Source: Bacteroidales bacterium (GTDB lineage Bacteria; Bacteroidota; Bacteroidia; Bacteroidales; GCA-2748055). From it: a stretch of 64,000 bases of DNA. Below are positions 1-8,503 of this stretch, in pieces. The position numbers were made by a program, and so were the translations under genes. Under the pieces are notes generated by a model, which saw only the letters and a program-made list of their open reading frames with translations, was not told the DNA's origin and searched no databases. The first letter of the stretch is position 1, and every line of letters starts with the position of its first letter. The stretch spans positions 36,466-100,465 of the forward strand of contig JACJXF010000007.1 of NCBI GenBank assembly GCA_020636775.1, written 5' to 3'.

Positions 1-619
1 CCCTAAATCCGGCATTTGTTGACAATTTGATTTCTTCCTCTGAAAAATCCCCTTCGGGACCAATAAGTATGCAAAAGCTACGCGATACAGGTTTCAGCAG
101 AATCAGTTCTTCCCTGTCTGCTTCTCCGCAGTGTGCAATCAATTTCTCTCCCTGGAATTTTCGATTAATAAATTCACCGAAACTACACATATCGTCAAGT
201 TCCGGAAGATATGCCTTCAGAGATTGTTTCATGGCAGATATAATCAGCTTTTCAAGCCGGTCTGTTCTTATGTTTTTCCTTTCAGAGTGTTTACACAGTA
301 AGGGAGTTATGCTGTCAATTCCAATTTCAGTGGCTTTTTCAAGGAACCATTCGAATCGCTCAATATTCTTGGTAGGTGCAATTCCAATGTGCAGCGAATA
401 ATCTCTTTTCTGATGCAGACTTTTCGAAGAAACAATTTCAATCGAGCAGTTCCGGGTATCAGCATTCATGATCTTTCCCTCATAAAATCCCCCTATACCA
501 TCCACAAGGTATACCGGTTCTCCTTCTTTCAAACGTAATACTTTAACACAGTGAAAACTTTCGCTTGCATCAAGATACCCTAAATTACCTCTTATATCTG
601 TGGAATAAAATATATTCAT
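1..619 (-). CDS. rsmE: 16S rRNA (uracil-1498-N3)-methyltransferase RsmE, 3' end cut off
   Basis: Reading the minus strand from the ATG at 617-619 gives an open frame of about 206 codons that runs off the left edge. It begins MNIFYSTDIRGNLG and continues into HCVKVLRLKEGE, the N-terminal PUA-like part of RsmE. Further on come GIAPTKNIERFEWFLEKATE and the SPOUT-fold SAM-loop motif LIGPEGDFSEEE, both diagnostic for the family. RsmE methylates U1498 of 16S rRNA in the assembled 30S subunit. The family is about 230-250 residues long, so roughly the last 30 residues lie outside the window. It is transcribed divergently from the phosphoesterase at 735, with a 115-bp gap carrying a candidate -7 element. 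Confidence 0.9.
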   Translation of the reverse strand, partial: MNIFYSTDIRGNLGYLDASESFHCVKVLRLKEGEPVYLVDGIGGFYEGKIMNADTRNCSIEIVSSKSLHQKRDYSLHIGIAPTKNIERFEWFLEKATEIGIDSITPLLCKHSERKNIRTDRLEKLIISAMKQSLKAYLPELDDMCSFGEFINRKFQGEKLIAHCGEADREELILLKPVSRSFCILIGPEGDFSEEEIKLSTNAGFR

Positions 620-644
620 TTGCTGATTGTTTTATCTTCCGCCT

Positions 645-652
645 CAAATTTA
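645..652 (-). promoter_or_regulatory. Candidate -7 promoter element for rsmE
   Basis: On the minus strand this reads TAAATTTG, a match to the Bacteroidota -7 consensus TAnnTTTG, 25 bp upstream of the rsmE start. No TTTG is visible at the expected -33 spacing, so the call rests on the -7 box alone. Confidence 0.35.
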
Positions 653-734
653 CCAAAGAAATCGGCTTCCGGCACATTTTTCACTTTTGGTTCCTGATTT
701 TTTAGGTAAATTTCCGGGGTATTTATTACAACAT

Positions 735-1229
735 ATGCCTAAGATCGGTCTTTTATCAGATACACACGGATTTTTTGATCCGCGCCTTAAGGAATTTTTC
801 TCTGAATGCCAGGAGATCTGGCACGCCGGAGATATAGGAAACCTTGAAACGGCTGATGAAATCGCTGCGTTCAGACCCCTGCGTGCGGTTTATGGGAATA
901 TTGACGGACATGAAATAAGGCAAATTTATCCTGAGCATCAAAGATTCCGGTTCGAGGGAATGGATATCTGGATAACTCATATTGGAGGATATCCCGGGAA
1001 TTATGACTCCAGGGTAAGAAATGCCCTAAGGACAAATACCCCGGAAATTTTCATTAGTGGTCATTCTCACATCCTGAAAGTAATGCCAGATAAAAACCTG
1101 GGTCTGCTCCATATTAATCCGGGAGCAGCCGGAAAATCCGGATTTCACCAGGTACGCACAGCGGTAAGGTTCACCATATACTCAGGCAAAATAAGTGATC
1201 TGGAAGTACTGGAGCTGGCCCGATATTAG
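735..1229 (+). CDS. YfcE/MJ0936-type metallophosphoesterase
   Basis: A 164-residue calcineurin-like phosphoesterase. The start at 735 is preferred over the upstream ATG at 627 because MPKIGLLSDTHG opens exactly where this family does, and the 36 residues before it look like translated intergenic DNA. Metal-binding motifs are visible in order: D-x-H in LLSDTHG, GD in IWHAGDIGN, GN in VYGNIDGHE, and H plus G-H-x-H in ITHIGG and ISGHSHI. Members of this family hydrolyse phosphodiesters in vitro, often cyclic nucleotides, and the physiological substrate is usually unknown. The TAG stop overlaps the TAA stop of the convergent 1492-residue gene within a shared TTAG. Confidence 0.88.
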   Translation: MPKIGLLSDTHGFFDPRLKEFFSECQEIWHAGDIGNLETADEIAAFRPLRAVYGNIDGHEIRQIYPEHQRFRFEGMDIWITHIGGYPGNYDSRVRNALRTNTPEIFISGHSHILKVMPDKNLGLLHINPGAAGKSGFHQVRTAVRFTIYSGKISDLEVLELARY

Positions 1230-4200
1230 GGTTGCCCATCCTGTCCTTCATCTTCACCTTCCCCTTCAAGATAACGGCGCAGGAATAACTGTACCCTTCT
1301 GTCGGGGGCCAGTGCATATATATAACCACTCCCCTTTGTCTTCACTTTCATCTTTCGGTCAGAATCCTTTAAATTAAGAATAATTGAATTAAAGTTAGTG
1401 TTTGAAGATGTTACCTGTAAACTTCCGGGATTATAACCAAAGTAGTAATAGGTTTTCGGGTCGAGAACAAAGTAAATATCGAGAAGATCTCCCGAACCAC
1501 GCTTGGATAGTTCAATATAGGCTTCCACCACTTTGTTGACCGAAGTATTTCCTACCCGGATAATCCCAACAGGACCATGATACCTGTAGGAGCGGGTATT
1601 CTGATTCCATTCCAGTCTTACATCAGAAATCAGCAGCTTCTTATTGAAAGCATCAGGAATGGTTTTAATGTTTCCATAAAGCCCAAGCTCATTTTCCATA
1701 AGTTCCGCATTATCGAGTCCTATATAATCACGTAAGGCCTTTTTATAAAATGGACTGGTAAGATCATAGGCTTTAAGATTTGCAAGACTATCTAGTTCAC
1801 CCGCGAATACGCCCAAAGCCACATCTGAAAAAAAGAAATCAACCCCAAGCAGAACATCAGTTTTATAGGTGTTTTCTCCCATATCATGTTTTGCATTTCC
1901 GGTAGCGAATACTTTTACCTGACCATAATCAACATGGAAATTAATCTTACCTTCTCCATACTCAAAACAGGAATCTGTATCAAGGCTGAGGTAATCGCCC
2001 GGTAAAGCCTTATTTTCCAGCTTATCCATCTTGGCTATCTCATACTGCTCATTGTATTTGTCATACCTCAGGAATCCGGAGGCATGGGTCAGATATTCGT
2101 CGAAATAGTCTTTCCTTCCTGAAAAGAAGGTGGAATAAATATGGGTCGAATCCCTTGTAATCATAGTTCCCGCATAAATCTTCTTAAGGTTTATATCGAT
2201 GGGTTCATCAGGAACTGGGATGAGGATACTATCCGGGTCAATTTCCGTTTCAAATTTCAGCCAGTTTCTTCCGGGCTGACATTGATGAACAAGTCTTGTG
2301 GCTCCGTCAAACATAAGATTCGGCCTTCTGGCGGATAGACGAACTTCTCCCTGGAATTCAAAATAGGGACTTAACTTAAACGAATCGATCACTGAAATAT
2401 CTGCAAGTCCTATGGTCTGAATGGATGTATCCACCTTTACCTCATTAAAACTGATTTTCCACTTCTTTTGGTTTTCATCTATGTAATCATAACTCGCAGA
2501 TGCCTTATAATCATTTCTGGCAAGAATATCCACCTTACTGTCATACAAGGGATAGTACTTATTTGTATAATCCGCAATAATATCAGCCTTTAACAGTCGC
2601 TGAATTTTGGCATTCTTTTCTACATTCAGCCTGCCTTCGCTGGGATAAATTCTCGCATCGGCGATTTGAATATAAGGTACATCGAGAGCTTTAATAATAA
2701 CGTTTTTATAGTCGAAAACAGATTTCCCCGAAACAAAACTAAGAGAATCCTGAGCAGGATTAAGTGAAATGTACCTGGCCCCGCTCAGGCTGTCGGCAAA
2801 TATTTTTGAATTAAGATTTTTGCTGAGTCCCATTTCAATCTCTTTCGTTTTCATATCCCAGTTAAAGAAATCAAGCATACTTATATACCTGTTTTCCTGG
2901 AATTCGACAAGGGTGTAATCTTCATTCGATTTAATCTGAGCAGTACGCGAAGTAAAATCGACGGCCAGATTAACATTATCCATATTCATTGCCGGTTTTT
3001 CCAGACCCGGTCCACGAAGCCTGAAATCAGATGAGTCAGAAAGTATCTTTTCAGATTTGTATTTGAATTGTGCAGATGCGATTGTTGCATCTACAAGGTC
3101 CATTCTTCCTTTTCCTGAAAGGCCTGAAGGCTGGAGGAGTAAATCTCCGCCCAACCGAACAGTATCGCTAAACAGGGTGAAATCTTTGTCTGTTTTGCTG
3201 GCATAAAACTGGTCCTTTTTGGTGTACCAGGTAATCTTATTATTTGAGGAATTAACTTTTGGAAACTCTACCGGTGCAATCTGTTTTCTCACAAGAAATT
3301 CACGGCTGACCGTCATAACTGAGTCGGGATGGAAAAGGAAATCGTCGGAATAGGTGGTTGAAGTCAGATAATCAAGCTGACCAGAACCATGGAGTCCCCT
3401 GTTTGACATCTCCATGTCGTTATAAAATGTCCCTTTTGCCTCGTAAATTGGAATTCCTTCTTTGGGTGCTTTATAGAAAAATCCGAGGGAATAGTCATCA
3501 CGCAGGGAAAGTGTTTGCTCAAGCGGTGGCAAAATCCCTCCGGATACAAATTTTCCGGGCAGGAGCATTCCTTCGCGACTGAAGTTATCAAGCGAGTCAA
3601 TGGTGAATGGATAAACCTCAAAATACATGTCCTTTTTTCCGTACACCCCTTTTTGAATAGTTGGCTCGTTAAAGTAAACGAAGGCATTTTCGCGACTGGT
3701 AAATATAGGATACTGCGGAAAGTCGCGAAGCCCCGATTTATTTGAGGGATCATCAATTTGAATTTCGCCGGTAACCTGCTCAATCAGGTTGCTGATTCCC
3801 TTAACAATGTTTTGTCCGTAGTTATCCTTTTCTCCTGTCTTTACCCTGAGGCTAAGCGAATCAATATTCTGCAGATTAATTTTAAATCCCTCATAATCAA
3901 AAAAGAAATTGCTCCCATAGTAGGTGAACAAACCTGCACGAATAGAACCATTAAACTGAAAGTTTCTGTTTCGTTTCATGATGATCTGGTTCTTATCAGG
4001 AATAAGGACCACATTTTGAGAGTCGCTCAGAAAAATTCTTTCAATTCCGTTAATGGTCAGATCGTTATTTTCAAGGTTTAAGCTTGCATTCTCCAGAGGA
4101 GCATTGGTTCTGGAGGTAAAATAAATAACATCATAATCTGTTTTTCCAATACTTGCATCGAGAAAGTAATTTATTTTATCGTTTAGAATAACCATATCGG

Positions 4201-5704
4201 AGGCATCGTCAAAGAAAATAAACCCCAGACGTGACAATTTCATAAGCTGCTGACGGACCTGATAATTATCGATACCAAGATAATTGGCATAGTTGGATGC
4301 CGGGAATTTGTTCAGTCCGATTCCCCGTCCGTACTGCCATAGCCCAACCAGTGGATGAATATTATCCATCCCCTGAATCTTATCAAAGAATTCCGCATTA
4401 AAAAACCCGTTTGATTCGAAAGTTGCCTGACCAATAGCAGTGCCGGTATTAGGTTTAAACAATATGACGCCGGAATTTCTTTTCCACAGAAACTCTTCAA
4501 AGTTCATATCCATTTTATGATAGCTATTCTTGTAAGGCCCTTCAGAAGTATAATCCTGTGATTTATTAAACCTGAATTCATCTCCGTTCTCAATAAAGTT
4601 AAACTGCAGGTCGGGATGGAAAATTGAATCATTTTCTAGATAAAGACTCATGCTCACACTACCGGAACGCATACCTGTTCCGGTAATAAGAAGTTGTGTG
4701 GTTTGAATGCGCATTTTGAGAGTATCGCGGTAATAAATATCCAATTCAGCAGGTTCATATTCATTTCCCGTTCCATTCAGTTTGGCTCCCTGCATCGACA
4801 ATCCCCCGGTAAACTCAATTCCCTTAAATAATCCGGGGAGGATATATTTGTTCTGATAGGAATAAAATTTAGGATAAAGTGCGTTTTCCGGTTTATTAAT
4901 GAGCATCACTTTCTCTTCAATCTTTCCGAGAAGCGGGCTGTTGAAATATTTTTTATAATAGAATTGTACCGAATCGGCTTTATACTCTGTCTTTCTAAGT
5001 GATAAGGAATAGTTGGATAATTCAGCGTAGACGTCGGTTGCATTGTATCCGGCACGCTCCCATGTAACAAGGCCCTTTTTCCCTGTCCAGCTAAGATCTT
5101 CAGGATTTAATACACCAGATGTATTTGCTATAAAAATGCTATCCCTTTTTGAGTTACAGATAAGATCAACATTCGAAAATCTAATAAGCGGAGATTCCTT
5201 ACCGAATTCAAAAGTGAAATTTGATTGAGGCACCCTCCAGATTGTTGCAGAGTTATTATAAAGAGTATTCGATTCAAGAAGGGTCAGAGTCAGGTCGAGA
5301 AATTGCTCTGTAACCTTTAGAGAACTGGATTTATTCTCCAGGTAAAAGCGAAGGGATTTTCTCCAGTCATTAAAATTCATCTTTTCATAGTTCCCGCTGT
5401 AGAACAGCAGCAGGGAACTAAAATATTTAATGAAATGCGGGCTGGGTCGGCCGTTCTTTTTTAGCAGGAAATTGGAAAACACTACGATTTCATTCCTGTC
5501 TTCGGGACTCAGAGTTGGGGAGCTCCATAACAGTTTAAAGGCATCGAGTGTTTTACTTTCTTCGGAAGAGATATAATTATCTGTAAACTTGTCCAATTCC
5601 TGCAGGTAAACTGCTGAGTCGGATGTAAAGCTGCGGATTTGCTGAGCAAAGACAGAGGCAAATATAATATTGGATAAGAACGCTAACAGTAAAATCTTTC
5701 TCAT
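1226..5704 (-). CDS. Very large exported protein of unknown function
   Basis: A 1492-residue protein with a clear Sec signal peptide (residues 1-20, ending FASVFAQQ) and no membrane segment after it, so it should be periplasmic or outer-membrane associated. I cannot assign a domain. The body looks beta-rich, alternating short hydrophobic and polar strands, with many phrases of the type 'ligand, strand, turn' (for example LLLQPSGLSGKGRMDL and FEFQGEVRLSARRPN) that resemble repeating beta-sheet envelope scaffolds such as AsmA- or OstA-like proteins. That resemblance is an impression only. The C-terminus is a short acidic glycine tail. The composition resembles its neighbours, so it does not look recently acquired. 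The gene starts 29 bp downstream of prmA and probably shares its transcript. Confidence 0.8.
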   Translation of the reverse strand: MRKILLLAFLSNIIFASVFAQQIRSFTSDSAVYLQELDKFTDNYISSEESKTLDAFKLLWSSPTLSPEDRNEIVVFSNFLLKKNGRPSPHFIKYFSSLLLFYSGNYEKMNFNDWRKSLRFYLENKSSSLKVTEQFLDLTLTLLESNTLYNNSATIWRVPQSNFTFEFGKESPLIRFSNVDLICNSKRDSIFIANTSGVLNPEDLSWTGKKGLVTWERAGYNATDVYAELSNYSLSLRKTEYKADSVQFYYKKYFNSPLLGKIEEKVMLINKPENALYPKFYSYQNKYILPGLFKGIEFTGGLSMQGAKLNGTGNEYEPAELDIYYRDTLKMRIQTTQLLITGTGMRSGSVSMSLYLENDSIFHPDLQFNFIENGDEFRFNKSQDYTSEGPYKNSYHKMDMNFEEFLWKRNSGVILFKPNTGTAIGQATFESNGFFNAEFFDKIQGMDNIHPLVGLWQYGRGIGLNKFPASNYANYLGIDNYQVRQQLMKLSRLGFIFFDDASDMVILNDKINYFLDASIGKTDYDVIYFTSRTNAPLENASLNLENNDLTINGIERIFLSDSQNVVLIPDKNQIIMKRNRNFQFNGSIRAGLFTYYGSNFFFDYEGFKINLQNIDSLSLRVKTGEKDNYGQNIVKGISNLIEQVTGEIQIDDPSNKSGLRDFPQYPIFTSRENAFVYFNEPTIQKGVYGKKDMYFEVYPFTIDSLDNFSREGMLLPGKFVSGGILPPLEQTLSLRDDYSLGFFYKAPKEGIPIYEAKGTFYNDMEMSNRGLHGSGQLDYLTSTTYSDDFLFHPDSVMTVSREFLVRKQIAPVEFPKVNSSNNKITWYTKKDQFYASKTDKDFTLFSDTVRLGGDLLLQPSGLSGKGRMDLVDATIASAQFKYKSEKILSDSSDFRLRGPGLEKPAMNMDNVNLAVDFTSRTAQIKSNEDYTLVEFQENRYISMLDFFNWDMKTKEIEMGLSKNLNSKIFADSLSGARYISLNPAQDSLSFVSGKSVFDYKNVIIKALDVPYIQIADARIYPSEGRLNVEKNAKIQRLLKADIIADYTNKYYPLYDSKVDILARNDYKASASYDYIDENQKKWKISFNEVKVDTSIQTIGLADISVIDSFKLSPYFEFQGEVRLSARRPNLMFDGATRLVHQCQPGRNWLKFETEIDPDSILIPVPDEPIDINLKKIYAGTMITRDSTHIYSTFFSGRKDYFDEYLTHASGFLRYDKYNEQYEIAKMDKLENKALPGDYLSLDTDSCFEYGEGKINFHVDYGQVKVFATGNAKHDMGENTYKTDVLLGVDFFFSDVALGVFAGELDSLANLKAYDLTSPFYKKALRDYIGLDNAELMENELGLYGNIKTIPDAFNKKLLISDVRLEWNQNTRSYRYHGPVGIIRVGNTSVNKVVEAYIELSKRGSGDLLDIYFVLDPKTYYYFGYNPGSLQVTSSNTNFNSIILNLKDSDRKMKVKTKGSGYIYALAPDRRVQLFLRRYLEGEGEDEGQDGQP

Positions 5705-5733
5705 AATATCGCCGGTTGAATTTAGGAAATCAA

Positions 5734-6570
5734 TTATTTCCTCAAATTAAGCGAAATCCAGTTATTTTCATAGAAACTACTGATAAATATCAGTCCAAAT
5801 TCCTTCGCTCTGGAAAGAATGGTTTCCTCATCGCTTTTCAGAATCCCGCTAAGAACCATGATTCCTCCCTTTTTAAGCGCTTTATAATAATGATGCATGT
5901 CCGCCAAAATAATATTCCTGTTAATATTGGCAAGGATGACATGGAAGGTATGCCCTTCAAGAGCACTGGCATCTCCAGGAAGAATGTCATAAGCCTGAGG
6001 AATATTATTCCGCTGATAATTTTCAAAAGTATTGTTGTAAGCCCATTCGTCTATATCCAGGGATAATACATAGGAAGCGCCCATCATTTTGGCCACTATC
6101 CCCAGAACACCCGTACCACAGCCCATATCGAGAACCTCCTTGTTTTTCAAATCCAGACGGAGCATTTCACGAAGCACCAGTCTGGTAGTTTCGTGATGTC
6201 CGGTTCCAAAAGACATTTTGGGTTCGATTATCACCGTATATTCAAGATCGGGAACTTTATGGAAGGGAGCTTTTATTAAAATCCGGTCATCGACAACTAT
6301 GGGTGGAAAATCCTTTTCCCATTGTTCGTTCCAGTTCTTTTCACTGATAATTCTTGTGGAATAATTTAGATTCCGAAAATCCTCAAATGGAAAAGACTTT
6401 ATAATATCAGGAATACTCTTTCCCAGGGAATTCTCCTTACAAAAAGCCTTTAATATTTTACCATCATCATGAAAACTGTCGAAACCTGCTTCTGACATGA
6501 AAGCCAAAAGCAGGTCTGTTTGATCAGAATTGAGTCCGGATATGTCTATTGACAGTTCAAGATGATTCAC
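5734..6570 (-). CDS. prmA: Ribosomal protein L11 methyltransferase PrmA
   Basis: A 278-residue class I SAM-dependent methyltransferase. Key motifs are FGTGHHETT (about 121-129), the SAM-binding VLDMGCGTG (146-154), the acidic strand end LSLDID (169-173) and the catalytic-loop ILANINRN (212-219), which in PrmA replaces the usual NPPY. PrmA trimethylates amino groups on ribosomal protein L11. It lies 10 bp downstream of tpiA on the same strand and is followed by the 1492-residue gene, suggesting one transcript. Confidence 0.93.
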   Translation of the reverse strand: MNHLELSIDISGLNSDQTDLLLAFMSEAGFDSFHDDGKILKAFCKENSLGKSIPDIIKSFPFEDFRNLNYSTRIISEKNWNEQWEKDFPPIVVDDRILIKAPFHKVPDLEYTVIIEPKMSFGTGHHETTRLVLREMLRLDLKNKEVLDMGCGTGVLGIVAKMMGASYVLSLDIDEWAYNNTFENYQRNNIPQAYDILPGDASALEGHTFHVILANINRNIILADMHHYYKALKKGGIMVLSGILKSDEETILSRAKEFGLIFISSFYENNWISLNLRK

Positions 6571-6580
6571 CTGAAGGATT

Positions 6581-7330
6581 TTAGAATGCGTTTACAATCT
6601 GTAAAAATTCTTCTGCTTTGAGCGATGCTCCTCCAATAAGACCGCCATCTACATCAGGATTAGCGAAAAGCTCTTTCGCATTTGAGCCTTTGCAACTGCC
6701 TCCATAGAGGATTGTAGTAGAATCAGCAAGCTGAGATCCGTATTTTTCAGCTATTACAGAACGAATGAATTTATGCATTTCCTGCGCCTGTTCAGGACTT
6801 GCTGTTACACCTGTGCCAATAGCCCATACAGGCTCATAAGCAATAACCAGATTCTCAAATGCATCCGGACTCAGGTGGAAAACACCTTCGCTTAATTGCG
6901 ATTTAACAACATCAAAGTGCTTATTAGCATTTCTTTCGGGCAAAACTTCGCCAATACAGAAAATGGGTTTTAGTCCGGCTGCAAGGCAAAGGTTTACTTT
7001 TTTCGCAAGAATTGCATTGTCCTCATGATAATAAGCTCTTCTTTCGGAGTGTCCTATAATTATGTATTCTGCTCCTAGGGATTTCAGCATGCCTACAGAA
7101 ACTTCGCCGGTAAAGGCCCCGGATTCTTCAGAAGCACAATTCTGGGCTGCCAGTTTCACATCAGTTAGGGTCTTTTTTATTTCAGCAAGATGGGTAAAAG
7201 GCGGGGCAATTATTACGGTTGCATTACTGGTTTTATTTTTAGCGAGGGAATTTACAGCGGTTGCAAGTTCCATACCTTCCTTAAGAAGGGTATTCATTTT
7301 CCAGTTGCCTGCGACAATATTTTTTCTCAT
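6581..7330 (-). CDS. tpiA: Triose-phosphate isomerase
   Basis: A 249-residue TIM-barrel enzyme interconverting dihydroxyacetone phosphate and glyceraldehyde 3-phosphate. All catalytic residues are visible: Asn9 and Lys11 in GNWKMN, His94 in IIGHSERR, and Glu166 in the signature AYEPVWAIGTG (164-174). The phosphate-gripping YGGS (209-212) and GGLIGGASL near the end are intact. The length is standard. It sits downstream of the DoxX/permease pair, as tpiA often does next to BT_3928-type genes in Bacteroidota, and upstream of prmA. Confidence 0.97.
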   Translation of the reverse strand: MRKNIVAGNWKMNTLLKEGMELATAVNSLAKNKTSNATVIIAPPFTHLAEIKKTLTDVKLAAQNCASEESGAFTGEVSVGMLKSLGAEYIIIGHSERRAYYHEDNAILAKKVNLCLAAGLKPIFCIGEVLPERNANKHFDVVKSQLSEGVFHLSPDAFENLVIAYEPVWAIGTGVTASPEQAQEMHKFIRSVIAEKYGSQLADSTTILYGGSCKGSNAKELFANPDVDGGLIGGASLKAEEFLQIVNAF

Positions 7331-7366
7331 AACAGATTAAGGGTTAAAGCGATTAATAATGAGCTT

Positions 7367-7374
7367 CAAAAATA
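7367..7374 (-). promoter_or_regulatory. Candidate -7 promoter element for tpiA-prmA
   Basis: The minus strand reads TATTTTTG, matching TAnnTTTG, 36 bp upstream of the tpiA ATG in the gap after the permease gene. No convincing -33 TTTG is seen at the right distance. Confidence 0.3.
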
Positions 7375-7420
7375 CTAAAGAAGGATGATAATACCGTAGC
7401 TAAAATGCAGATTATTTAAT

Positions 7421-8503
7421 TTATTTCCGGATACGCGGATCCAGGAAGGCATAGAGTACATCCATGGAAATATTAACGGTCACAAAGATAATACTGGTAG
7501 TAAGTACACAACCCAAAACCACAGGTAAATCGTAGAAATTCAGAGCATTTACGAGCATGTAACCCAGTCCCCTCCAGCCGAAAATATATTCAATAAACAC
7601 TACACCAGCCAGCATGCTTGCAAACCACCCGCTTATTGCAGTAATAACGGGATTAAGGGAATTTCTTAAGGCATGCACTATGATAATTCTTGATTTCCGA
7701 AGTCCTTTCGCATATGCCGTGCGAATATAGTCCTCGTTGAGAACTTCAAGCATGGAGTTCCTGGAAAGCTGAACAACGACTGACAGAGGCCTGATTCCCA
7801 GTGTTATGGCTGGCAAGATCAGATTTTTAAGACTGAGGTGAATGCCTCTGCCAAAATCGTCAATTTCATAAAGATTTCCGGTAATGTTCAGATGGGTTAT
7901 ATCACCGAGTTTATAGGCAAATAGCCATGCCATCAGTATAGCAGCAAAAAAGGAAGGTACACTCATTCCGAATGCAGACACCAGAATACTTATTCTGTCG
8001 TACCAGCTATCCTTATGAAGAGCTGAGAATGTCCCCAGAAACGTTCCGATGAAAAAAGCAATTAATATAGCCGTAAGTGCCAGAATCATGGTATTGGGAA
8101 AGGCTTCTGAAATCATATCCCCCACAGGTCGCCGGCTTTGAAATGACCTTCCCAGCCAGGGTTTCTTCAGAACAAGTGCTGATCCTCCATGAGCTGTGAA
8201 AACAGGCAGGGCTTTACTTCTGGAAGGATCCAGATAAAAATAGCTGCCTTTATTTTTTAGCTGGTAAACCGATAAAGGAGAAAGATCATTGATATAACGA
8301 ATGTATTGCAAATATAGGGGACGGTCGAGACCAAGTTCTTTCCGTATACTCTCAAGGCTCGCCATATCTGCCCTTTGTCCCAGCATCATTCTGGCCGGAT
8401 CACCCGGGAGTACATTGAAAAGAAAAAAGATAAGCGTAATAACGCCAAGCATAACTGCTATGCCATAAAGAAGCCGGTCCCGGATGCCTCTTAACAGGTT
8501 CAT
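7421..8503 (-). CDS. DppB/OppB-type ABC transporter permease, orphan
   Basis: A 360-residue inner-membrane permease of the oligopeptide/dipeptide/nickel class. The first TM segment (about 11-31) is followed by the family hallmark FNVLPGDPARMMLG. Five further hydrophobic segments follow, with the EAA loop at about 258-283 (DYIRTAYAKGLRKS). Between residues about 75 and 115 there is a polar insert just before the conserved LGRSFQSRRPV. No DppC-type permease, ATPase or binding protein is nearby, so any partners are encoded elsewhere. The start codon overlaps the TGA of the upstream DoxX gene (ATGA), implying translational coupling. Confidence 0.88.
   Translation of the reverse strand: MNLLRGIRDRLLYGIAVMLGVITLIFFLFNVLPGDPARMMLGQRADMASLESIRKELGLDRPLYLQYIRYINDLSPLSVYQLKNKGSYFYLDPSRSKALPVFTAHGGSALVLKKPWLGRSFQSRRPVGDMISEAFPNTMILALTAILIAFFIGTFLGTFSALHKDSWYDRISILVSAFGMSVPSFFAAILMAWLFAYKLGDITHLNITGNLYEIDDFGRGIHLSLKNLILPAITLGIRPLSVVVQLSRNSMLEVLNEDYIRTAYAKGLRKSRIIIVHALRNSLNPVITAISGWFASMLAGVVFIEYIFGWRGLGYMLVNALNFYDLPVVLGCVLTTSIIFVTVNISMDVLYAFLDPRIRK

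Noticed and set aside
627..734. 36-residue N-terminal extension of the phosphoesterase
   Set aside because: Translates intergenic DNA that includes the rsmE promoter region; the family starts at MPKIGLLSDTHG.
3364..4081. Several 60-140-codon frames on both strands within 3.3-4.1 kb
   Set aside because: All lie inside the 1492-residue gene in other frames, with no motif, start context or homology signal.
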